Assembly: GCA_003170935.1 (NCBI GenBank)
Contig: PMYA01000122.1
Coordinates: forward strand, 1 to 11,765
DNA from: Methanobacteriota archaeon
GTDB taxonomy: Archaea > Halobacteriota > Bog-38 > Methanoflorentales > Methanoflorentaceae
DNA length: 11,765 nucleotides
Direction: 5' to 3'
Below the pieces are notes generated by a model. It was not told the origin of the DNA and searched no databases. It worked only from the letters and a program-made list of their open reading frames with translations. Shown in pieces: positions 1-6,665 of this stretch. Position 1 is the first letter of the stretch. The number at the start of each line of letters is the position of its first letter. The translations under genes were made by a program, and so were the position numbers.

Positions 1-510
1 GTTTTATTCCGAATTAGCACGGGTAATACGCGAGTCTATTTAGCTAGAAGACTAGGGGTGCGGATTGGCAGCAATTGTCAACTCTATTATTGCAATTTAA
101 GCACCGAGCCGTATTTAATCTCTATTGGCAATAACTGTAAAATTACGTATGGAGTAACCTTTATGACTCACGACGGTGCGAAGTGGGTTTTGGAGCAAAA
201 TCATGATTTCGAAGGCACCAAGTTTGGTCCGATAACTATCCACGATAACTCCTTTATTGGCGTGAACTCAATAATAATGCCCAATGTGACTATCGGTCCT
301 AACAGCATCATCGGGGCTGGATCCGTCGTCACCAAGAACGTACCTCCAAATACAGTATATGCAGGTAACCCTGCAAGGCACATTTGCACTTATGAAGAAT
401 ATTTAGAAAAATGTCGACTCAAAAACACTGGCACTATCCCTCGGGAAAATATGAAAGAAGTATTAACCAAGATGTTTGAACAAGAGCTCGAACAACAAGC
501 TGAACCATGA
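1..510 (+). CDS. Hexapeptide-repeat (left-handed beta-helix) acyltransferase, 5' end missing
   Basis: Probably an O- or N-acyltransferase that acetylates a sugar of a surface glycan, using acetyl-CoA in the cytoplasm. The frame is open from base 1 to the TGA at 508-510, giving at least 169 residues. The upstream codons (ending ARRLG just before the internal GTG at 58) match the usual lead-in of the family, so the real start lies before the window and the GTG at 58 is not it. Imperfect hexapeptide repeats (ISIGNN, ITIHDN, VTIGPN, SIIGAG) fill visible residues 40-110. The THDG motif (visible His57) corresponds to the catalytic histidine region of WbbJ/CatB-like enzymes. The end, GNPARHI plus a charged helical tail, is also typical. 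It converges on the GT4 gene with 51 bases between them. The family call is firm; the acceptor sugar is unknown. Confidence 0.9.
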   Translation, partial: VLFRISTGNTRVYLARRLGVRIGSNCQLYYCNLSTEPYLISIGNNCKITYGVTFMTHDGAKWVLEQNHDFEGTKFGPITIHDNSFIGVNSIIMPNVTIGPNSIIGAGSVVTKNVPPNTVYAGNPARHICTYEEYLEKCRLKNTGTIPRENMKEVLTKMFEQELEQQAEP

Positions 511-561
511 GATTAGCCGCTATCTCGAACGCTCAAAGATGGAAGGGCATCACCCTCATTC

Positions 562-1701
562 CTAGTGACCACTCAAAAGCTCTTCAAACAAGGCCTTTTC
601 CTTTGCTATGCACATCTTATTTGAGTAGTTTTTTAGTGCAACTGATCTGCACATGTGTGGTAACTCTTCGTTCTCCAAGGCTTTAGAAATCTTCTCCGCA
701 ATGTCACTCGGATCGTCAGACGCAAGGTACCCAGTAACCTCTTCCTCGATCGTATCTCTTATTCCAAACACGTTTGTACCCACTGCGGGCGTTCCACAAG
801 ACATCGCCTCGATCAGAACTCTGGGCTGACCTTCGATTGAACTCGTCATCACCATCAAATCTGCCAAATTCATAAACTTCGGCACTTCAGAGTAGGGCAC
901 GGCCCCGGTAAAGAGAACTCGATCAGCAACCCCTAAAGATTCTGCCATTTCCTTAAGTTCATTTTCAAGGGTACCCGTACCAACGATAAACAGTTTATAT
1001 TTCTGATCAAGCTGCTGAATTGCCCTTAGTAATAGATCAAGTCTTTTTACCGGATGCAATCTCCCAACAAACATGAGGATTTTTTCGTCCCGAATTCCAT
1101 ATTTTTCTTTAAGCTCTGTGAAATCAATTCCAGGACGAAAAACGTCTTCATCAAAAGTCAATGGAATAATAACTATCCTCCTTGCTCCTCTTAGTTGAAG
1201 CTCATTTTTGAGAGATGCGTTGCGTGTTACCACGACGTCAGCATTTTTGATGACATAGTTTTCGATCAAGCTAGCTAACGTTCCAAAGGCTTTTCCTTTA
1301 TTCACATGCGTAACTTGATATGCCCAGTTATATTCATAAAAGACTACAGACGGCTTTTCTTTGAGTTTAGCTGCCAAGACTGCGCCTGGACACGCAGCGC
1401 TAAAGCCTTTTACAAGGGACTTTCCCTTCAATCGCTTGGCAATTTTGAAAGCACTCATAATGGTGTAGGAAAGATGCCAAAGGCCAAATCTGTGAAAAAG
1501 CGCTGCGGGAACATGTTCGATTGCTGATGCCAATTCAAACCTATGAGTGTCCCCGGTAAACAAAAAAAGGTCACACATACTCGCGTATGGCAGCAAACTA
1601 TCCTTTAGAAGCCGAATCGTGCTGCCGTCGGTATTCACGCTATCAACTAATCTAACATCAAATGAAGTTGCAAAAAGCAGCCTGCATCTTTCTTGGGTCA
1701 T
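562..1701 (-). CDS. GT4-family (GT-B fold) glycosyltransferase
   Basis: A retaining glycosyltransferase that probably adds a sugar from a nucleotide-sugar donor to a lipid-linked glycan on the cytoplasmic face of the membrane. It has 379 residues, normal for the family. The N-terminal acceptor half is poorly conserved. The C-terminal half carries the donor-site signatures: FVGRLHPVKRLDLLL at 211-225 (Arg214, Lys219), FTGAVPYSEVP at 264-274, and the EX7E motif EGQPRVLIE with Glu290 and Glu298, followed by AMSCGTPAVGT. There is no signal peptide or clear membrane segment. The ATG at 1701 has no Shine-Dalgarno motif and lies close to AT-rich promoter-like sequence, so the transcript may be leaderless or nearly so. 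It is transcribed divergently from the flippase gene, which fits a glycan assembly role. Donor and linkage cannot be read from sequence. Confidence 0.93.
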   Translation of the reverse strand: MTQERCRLLFATSFDVRLVDSVNTDGSTIRLLKDSLLPYASMCDLFLFTGDTHRFELASAIEHVPAALFHRFGLWHLSYTIMSAFKIAKRLKGKSLVKGFSAACPGAVLAAKLKEKPSVVFYEYNWAYQVTHVNKGKAFGTLASLIENYVIKNADVVVTRNASLKNELQLRGARRIVIIPLTFDEDVFRPGIDFTELKEKYGIRDEKILMFVGRLHPVKRLDLLLRAIQQLDQKYKLFIVGTGTLENELKEMAESLGVADRVLFTGAVPYSEVPKFMNLADLMVMTSSIEGQPRVLIEAMSCGTPAVGTNVFGIRDTIEEEVTGYLASDDPSDIAEKISKALENEELPHMCRSVALKNYSNKMCIAKEKALFEELLSGH

Positions 1702-1754
1702 CCGGTTGATTATAGCAGATGGACGTTAATAATCTTTTAGATGCACTGACAGAA

Positions 1755-1764
1755 GTATATTTAA
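1755..1764 (+). promoter_or_regulatory. TATA-like box for the flippase gene
   Basis: The motif GTATATTTAA resembles an archaeal TATA box and is preceded by a purine-rich stretch that could serve as a BRE. A start site 24-28 bases downstream of its centre would fall near 1784-1788, just before the ATG at 1792, where no Shine-Dalgarno motif is seen. This fits a leaderless or very short-leader transcript. Because TATATT is nearly symmetric, the same AT-rich block could also serve the divergent GT4 gene. Inferred from spacing only. Confidence 0.45.
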
Positions 1765-1791
1765 CAAGAGCGGGCTGAATAGTTGACCGAT

Positions 1792-3060
1792 ATGGCCAAC
1801 ACAGTCTCGAGATTTGTAGATGCTTTCCACAAAGCACGAGACTTGCTTTCTCTTGACTTTATCCGGAGTATTTTGCGAGGGTTCTCTGTTCTAGGAGCCG
1901 GATATGCGCTAGCAAAAATCATCTCGCTTGCAGAGGAGCTCTTCATTGGTCGGTACCTAGGGGTCGAAGTTTATGGGACCTATCTCATCATTCTGGCTAT
2001 AGCTGCCATTTTAAACGCAGTGATGATGTTTGGTCTTCCCAAAGCCATCGTAAAGCTCGTAGCCGAACGAAATGAACGCATTGCTGATGTGCCTACAAAT
2101 GCATTTTTCATGGCTTTTTTTCTCACAGTTGTAACGTCTGTGCCCGTAATCATCATCGGGTATTCGGACAGCGCTTTAGCGTTACTAGGAATTACACAGT
2201 ATGAGTTGGTTTTTGGCTATATCATAGCGGTTCTTCTCACACTATACACCGTCGCGCAATCATTCAAACTAGCACTATATAAGATTAGATTTGTTGTCGT
2301 CGCGGACGTTCTTTATTGGAGCGTTGCGCTCATCTTTTTCGTCATTTTCCGTGATTTATCGCTGGGCTTAATTGGTATATGTGTTGGCGCTTTACTCGGC
2401 TCTCTTATCCTCATTTACCGGGTACCAGTCAGTTTCGCACGCTTCTCGATTCCAAGCATTAAGTCACTCATCCCTCTTAGCATATACCTAGGTGCGGATA
2501 GTGTACTCGGTATTTCAGCGCAACAGATTAGCTTTCTCTATCTAAACATAATAGCAACGGCTTACGCTGTCGGAGTCTTCGGCGCACATTATCGATCAAG
2601 CATATTTTTGATCGTGCCGCTCGTAACTGTTCTCACAATGGCCCTTTATCCGCGTTTCTGCTCAATTGACCAGAGCTTACGACCTACCGTTGGGAGATAT
2701 CTTGCCTATGGTGGCATCCCAATTTTTATCTCGGCGTTTGTTGTATCGTTAATAAGTGGCTGGTTCTTCCTAAAAATTTTTAGAGTCACATTAATCCTCC
2801 CGCTTTTGCTTGTTCTCGCAACTTATGCAGGGCTCTTCGTCTATAACAGGATATGGGACAAATTAGTAACAGCGTGTGAGGGCGCGAAGATAGTCGGCTG
2901 GGGAATCGCATTTGGGACTTTAACGTTTTTGTCTGTTATGTTTGCACTCACTCCATACATAGGCGGTATGCTCGCAATCGCTACCGGGATGGTTGCAAAC
3001 GAGATTGTATATACCATCTTGCTGTTGAGCTGGTTCAAGCTTCGCGTTACAGATATTTAA
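1792..3060 (+). CDS. Wzx-like polysaccharide/oligosaccharide flippase (MATE-like superfamily)
   Basis: Probably moves a lipid-linked sugar or oligosaccharide across the cytoplasmic membrane. The protein has 422 residues from the ATG chosen here and is almost wholly hydrophobic, with about 12 membrane segments by eye. The N-terminal signature (GYALAKIISLAEELF followed by IGRYLGVEVYGTYLII) is typical of Wzx/RfbX-like transporters. A basic loop after the second helix (KAIVKLVAERNER) and a central soluble linker near residues 220-230 also fit. An in-frame TTG at 1783 would add three residues (M-T-D). I prefer the ATG at 1792 because of the codon type and the TATA spacing. It is slightly short for the family. 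The next gene, a GT-C membrane protein, lies 80 bases downstream on the same strand. The substrate is unknown. Confidence 0.88.
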   Translation: MANTVSRFVDAFHKARDLLSLDFIRSILRGFSVLGAGYALAKIISLAEELFIGRYLGVEVYGTYLIILAIAAILNAVMMFGLPKAIVKLVAERNERIADVPTNAFFMAFFLTVVTSVPVIIIGYSDSALALLGITQYELVFGYIIAVLLTLYTVAQSFKLALYKIRFVVVADVLYWSVALIFFVIFRDLSLGLIGICVGALLGSLILIYRVPVSFARFSIPSIKSLIPLSIYLGADSVLGISAQQISFLYLNIIATAYAVGVFGAHYRSSIFLIVPLVTVLTMALYPRFCSIDQSLRPTVGRYLAYGGIPIFISAFVVSLISGWFFLKIFRVTLILPLLLVLATYAGLFVYNRIWDKLVTACEGAKIVGWGIAFGTLTFLSVMFALTPYIGGMLAIATGMVANEIVYTILLLSWFKLRVTDI

Positions 3061-3068
3061 CACCAAAA

Positions 3069-3077
3069 ACTATAAGT
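3069..3077 (+). promoter_or_regulatory. Possible TATA box and RBS for the GT-C gene
   Basis: The 80-base gap between the flippase and GT-C genes holds ACTATAAGT, a weak TATA-like element that would place a start site near 3098. A GAGGT motif at 3124-3128 could pair with the 16S rRNA end, but it is 12-13 bases from the ATG at 3141, longer than usual. The GT-C gene may therefore have its own promoter or may be read through from the flippase gene. Confidence 0.3.
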
Positions 3078-3140
3078 GACGCGGACATAGCGATTTAATG
3101 GGAACGTTGGTTATACGACATTCGAGGTAGGCTTCTTCTA

Positions 3141-5462
3141 ATGCGAGAGCGATACGAGCAAAATCAAGGGTATTCTAAATCAGCATCCGCACTGACCTCA
3201 TCAGCACAACAGAGTCATACGGTCGCGCCCACTTCCACGAAAAGGCTCGGTAAAAAATTATCAGTCGGCATTTTGCTGACGACCCTCACTATCCTCCTTA
3301 TAACTGTAGGTTACGCAGGATATTGGAATGGCGGCACCGGTCTGATCGACCATGATACGTCAACATATATCGCGCTCGCAAAATATATCCAAACGCACCA
3401 CGCTCTTAGCGCCACCAATCCAAACGCAGCGCTCGGTGACGTCTGGTATAACGGCCAACCGCCCGGCCTCCCCATTATATTCAGTGCAGTTGCCATACTT
3501 GGCGGCGTTGACATCAACTTGAATTCCGATCTACTCCTGCTACTGCAGGGATTCTCGACTTTCATTTTAATCTCGTTTATCCTCACTACCTTTGTACTCG
3601 TAAAGAAGATCACCAGCGATACGCGAATAGCCGCGTTGGCATCATTTTTTTCGGCAACATTTAGCCCGAACCCAGCCATATTAGGGCCCCAGTATATCGT
3701 GCCGTCAAGCTTTGGACTTATCCTAATGTACCTCGCGACGTACTATCTTTATAGTACAATCAAAGATGACGGGGGAAAGTCCCTCCTGAGCTCGAAATTT
3801 ACATTGTTAGGCGCTCTCACCGTGACCACGCTCATATTTACCCACCGGTTTTCCACTATAACGTTTTACTATATTTTCACCCTATTCATCATACTGTACG
3901 TATTGATTAATCTCGGCACGCGAATGCATTTGAAACAGATCAGTGCTATGATTGTGCTTCCGGTCATAATAAGCGCCCCATGGTGGCTCTCCATGTATAA
4001 CCAGTATCAAACGCTTCCTTGGAGCATTCCAGAAGTCCTAACGTTATCAGCAGCGATGTTGGGACTTGGCGCAGTCGGCGTGCTCTTTAGCGGGAGCGCC
4101 GATACAAGATCAGTACATAAACGCCGCGATAGACTTTTTGCTGTTATCGGCCATTCGACCAAAAACGTGTTGAATTTGATCATTATTTTAGTGATAGTCG
4201 CGATAGCAGGATTTATCGCTGTTTCTTTTGTATTTTCGGCTCAAATAGCTTTTTCATTAGCTTTCTTGATTTCATGTCTCGGCCTGATTCCCATTCTAAG
4301 CGTTCTCGTCTATAAAACGACGCTTTGGGATCGCCCGGAGACAAATCTGCGTAACATGCTTGTCTCAAGCTGGCTCCTCGTGGCCTTGGTACCTACACTT
4401 ATCGGGGTAATAGGGACAGCAGCTCCCAGTATGCCATGGCTCTTGCAACGTGTGATACCGTACGCGCTGCGAAATCAAGATGGGCTGCGGTCGATACTTT
4501 ATCTCGTCCTCCCTTTGTCCATACTTGCCTCAATGCTAGTTTTCAGACTGGCATATGAACCGCAGCCCCGCGTTCAAGGCGTGCGCCGAAGAGGAGATAA
4601 GAGGGCAATACGTTCGATTCTTATTATCATTTTTGTGGTTATTTCTATACTCTCCCCCGTCTTTCACATAGCCACCACCACTGCCCTTGCCTCTCATGCT
4701 CAAGATCCAAAGCTTACAAACAATGAAAAGGATACGCTGGTGTGGCTTAACAATCACACGTCGTCAAAAGACGGAGTATTGTCGGATCCAACGTTCCTCC
4801 AATACGTAAACACCTTTACTAACGCACAGGCAGTTTTGTCCACCGATTCGGAAAACTCATATGTGGTTACCCATCAGGTATCGCAACTTACCGACCTTTC
4901 TGCCTTTATGAACGGGTCCACGGATTCTGCCTCTAAGCTGCTCATTGCGAAAAAAATGAACATGACTTACTTTGTTTATGATCGTGTAAAGGCAAAATAC
5001 TCGAGCGATCTTTGGCAATACCCACTGCCTGACTTTGTTCCCGATACCGGAATTATGACGGAAGTCTACAAAAACAGCGACGTTACAGTGTACAAAATTG
5101 ACCAAAGCAAGCTCGCCTTAACGTCGACACAATATGCATCTATTAGCAATGTCGAAGTAAAAGGCGATTCGGCAGTTGTGTATGTAACTAATCACGGAAG
5201 CGACCCGATAAGCTTGCACATCGCCTGGCAAGATAGATACAAACCAGTCACGTTGAACGGCAGGGAAACAAAGCCAGTCACCATAGATATACCAAAAAGT
5301 AGCGGGTCGAGCAGACTCGGATTTATACCCACATTTGGGTCAACGAGTACGCTGTATGTGAGCCTGTGGATGGATCCGCCCTCCAGCACTAACTCAACGA
5401 CACAGGAGATGTATGTTTATCCCGTCGATGCGGTCAATATCAATTCACAACAGCTCTTGTAG
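3141..5462 (+). CDS. Large GT-C-type membrane glycosyltransferase-like protein with extracytoplasmic C-terminal domain
   Basis: Likely a polyprenyl-phosphate-sugar-dependent glycosyltransferase acting on the outer membrane face; the acceptor is unknown. It has 773 residues. A polar cytoplasmic tail (1-40) is followed by TM1 (about 41-60) and a first external loop with DHD at 70-72 and DTSTYIALAKYIQ after it. This is the place and form of the DxD-type metal/catalytic motif of GT-C enzymes (PMT, ArnT, STT3/AglB). About 11-13 further membrane segments extend to residue 510. A soluble domain follows (about 515-773), beginning DTLVWLNNHTSSKDG. That opening resembles the start of the AglB/STT3 soluble domain, but the WWDYG motif is absent, so it is not called an oligosaccharyltransferase. 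Four N-X-S/T sequons (N538, N591, N607, N751) lie in the outer domain. It follows the flippase on the same strand and ends before a terminator-like hairpin. Confidence 0.75.
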   Translation: MRERYEQNQGYSKSASALTSSAQQSHTVAPTSTKRLGKKLSVGILLTTLTILLITVGYAGYWNGGTGLIDHDTSTYIALAKYIQTHHALSATNPNAALGDVWYNGQPPGLPIIFSAVAILGGVDINLNSDLLLLLQGFSTFILISFILTTFVLVKKITSDTRIAALASFFSATFSPNPAILGPQYIVPSSFGLILMYLATYYLYSTIKDDGGKSLLSSKFTLLGALTVTTLIFTHRFSTITFYYIFTLFIILYVLINLGTRMHLKQISAMIVLPVIISAPWWLSMYNQYQTLPWSIPEVLTLSAAMLGLGAVGVLFSGSADTRSVHKRRDRLFAVIGHSTKNVLNLIIILVIVAIAGFIAVSFVFSAQIAFSLAFLISCLGLIPILSVLVYKTTLWDRPETNLRNMLVSSWLLVALVPTLIGVIGTAAPSMPWLLQRVIPYALRNQDGLRSILYLVLPLSILASMLVFRLAYEPQPRVQGVRRRGDKRAIRSILIIIFVVISILSPVFHIATTTALASHAQDPKLTNNEKDTLVWLNNHTSSKDGVLSDPTFLQYVNTFTNAQAVLSTDSENSYVVTHQVSQLTDLSAFMNGSTDSASKLLIAKKMNMTYFVYDRVKAKYSSDLWQYPLPDFVPDTGIMTEVYKNSDVTVYKIDQSKLALTSTQYASISNVEVKGDSAVVYVTNHGSDPISLHIAWQDRYKPVTLNGRETKPVTIDIPKSSGSSRLGFIPTFGSTSTLYVSLWMDPPSSTNSTTQEMYVYPVDAVNINSQQLL

Positions 5463-5518
5463 CTGCAGGGTGACCGAGACGCCCGGACAGTCAACTGCAG
5501 CATTTTGCTTTTTTTATT
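5462..5518 (+). terminator. Hairpin plus T-tract downstream of the GT-C gene
   Basis: GCTGCAG (5462-5468) and CTGCAGC (5495-5501) form a perfect 7-bp stem. Inside it, TGAC (5471-5474) can pair with GTCA (5490-5493). A T-rich tract with a run of seven T (5509-5515) follows directly. Archaeal termination depends mainly on the T-tract, which is present. It sits just after the GT-C stop codon, whose TAG shares its last base with the stem. Confidence 0.55.
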
Positions 5519-5637
5519 AATCGTTGATTCCGCGAGAATAATCTCTTCCAACCGAATAAACTTAAAAGACATTCTGAGCACCTCCAGCATTGAGGCGGGG
5601 TAACCTCTTTTTTCTTGCTGAAGCCCCGACTAACGGT
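5463..5637. other. Convergent intergenic region between the GT-C and aglH-like genes
   Basis: This 175-base gap separates two convergent genes and holds no coding frame I can support on either strand. Besides the hairpin at its left edge, it has a second T-run (5608-5613) preceded by GAGG (5592-5595) pairing with CCTC (5604-5607), which could act as a back-up terminator on the plus strand. For the minus strand, the T-rich complement of 5554-5571 is the only candidate stop signal. The blocks CGGGG and CCCCG near 5596-5629 can also pair weakly. No small RNA or promoter is evident. Confidence 0.5.
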
Positions 5638-6639
5638 TCACAAAGTTGACAGCACTGCGAGAATTATGGCAACAGCGCCGGATATTCCGCAAAACAGCCA
5701 CATTAGTTTCACGAGCTCCGGCTCTTTCATTGATCTTCGGCTTAATATGTAATCAGACAAGTTCTTTCGGACAGAATATGATTTAGACGGGATCATGTAT
5801 CCATCATCCTTAACTTGAGTGGCTGTGAATAGATGACTTTCTGTAACCTTTCCGACTGAGAACAGCACCATGGCATAGTTGATGATATAAGGCAAAACTG
5901 CGATGACAGCGAAAACTTCGATTTTTAGCGCTATTGCGCCGACAGCTATAGCACTACCTATACAGAGCGTCCCTATATCGCCTGTGAATATGCGGGCAGG
6001 GTACCTGTTGTATGGAAAAAAACCCACAAGTGCCCCGAGTAGCGCCGCCAATATTATTAGCCCCGCTATGTTACTCGTCGGCGACAGCATAACTCCGCCG
6101 ACGATTATCAGACAAAAAGTCACTATAGCGCCACACCCGGTCTCCATTCCATTGAATCCGGCAAAGGTGTTTACAGCGTTAGCTCCAGCGGTAACGGCAA
6201 AGGGTATAAGAGGAATCCATACAAGCCCTAGCCAGATGGTTCCCACCAAAGGTACTAACAGATATGGATCGCTCCCCGCAACTAATATAAGCGGAATGCC
6301 CGCGAGATAACCGAGGAGGGGCTTTTCCCAAGCACCGAGGTGCATTACATCATCTAGGGTCCCTACCATTGCTGATAGGGTCACCACCAGCAGTGAGATC
6401 AATATCAGCTCTAAGCTAATGCCTAAAAAAGCAGCAACGATTAACGTCGTGGCTAACCCCGCATAAATTGCATAACCACCCATTTCAGAGATATGAGGCT
6501 TGGCCACTTTGTGAACGTCGATGCCTGCTACTCCTGCAGATTTCATTCTCGAGATGAGAGGCGGCGCTGTAGCAAACGCAATTACAAATGAAAGAAGGAT
6601 GGAGATTATAAGCAAAAATAGCGTATAGCTATCGATCAT
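5638..6639 (-). CDS. aglH: Polyprenyl/dolichyl-phosphate GlcNAc-1-phosphate transferase, ALG7/AglH-like
   Basis: Transfers GlcNAc-1-P (or a related sugar phosphate) from a UDP-sugar to a polyprenyl phosphate at the cytoplasmic membrane face, the first step of lipid-linked glycan synthesis. It has 333 residues and about 10 membrane segments, normal for the MraY/WecA/ALG7 family. Visible motifs are KVAKPHISEMGG (44-55), GTLDDVMHL with the Asp96-Asp97 pair, NAVNTFAGFNGME (154-166), and YNRYPARIFTGD with catalytic-type Asp221. The NTFAGFNG form and the long last cytoplasmic loop (263-310) are closer to archaeal and eukaryotic ALG7-like enzymes than to bacterial WecA or MraY. The ATG at 6639 lies 26 bases after the epimerase-like gene and has no clear Shine-Dalgarno motif. 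It is the last gene of the glmM-glmU operon, which supplies its probable substrate. The symbol follows the family; the exact sugar is inferred. Confidence 0.9.
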   Translation of the reverse strand: MIDSYTLFLLIISILLSFVIAFATAPPLISRMKSAGVAGIDVHKVAKPHISEMGGYAIYAGLATTLIVAAFLGISLELILISLLVVTLSAMVGTLDDVMHLGAWEKPLLGYLAGIPLILVAGSDPYLLVPLVGTIWLGLVWIPLIPFAVTAGANAVNTFAGFNGMETGCGAIVTFCLIIVGGVMLSPTSNIAGLIILAALLGALVGFFPYNRYPARIFTGDIGTLCIGSAIAVGAIALKIEVFAVIAVLPYIINYAMVLFSVGKVTESHLFTATQVKDDGYMIPSKSYSVRKNLSDYILSRRSMKEPELVKLMWLFCGISGAVAIILAVLSTL

Positions 6640-6665
6640 CTAAAGCGTGATTTTTTTCAAGGTTC

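Noticed and set aside
58..60. GTG as the start of the left-edge acyltransferase
   Set aside because: The frame is open upstream to base 1, and the residues before it match the family's usual sequence ahead of the first repeat.
2593..2614. Perfect 7-bp inverted repeat (CGATCAA / TTGATCG) with an 8-base loop
   Set aside because: It lies within the flippase coding region, encodes ordinary membrane residues and has no T-tract or site context, so chance is the best explanation.
3141..5462. Calling the large membrane protein AglB (oligosaccharyltransferase)
   Set aside because: The layout is similar, but no WWDYG motif is present in the soluble domain.
5903..6310. Plus-strand open frame of 135 codons inside the aglH-like gene
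   Set aside because: It is antisense to a well-supported membrane enzyme, and its Pro/Ala/Thr-rich composition is what such shadow frames give.
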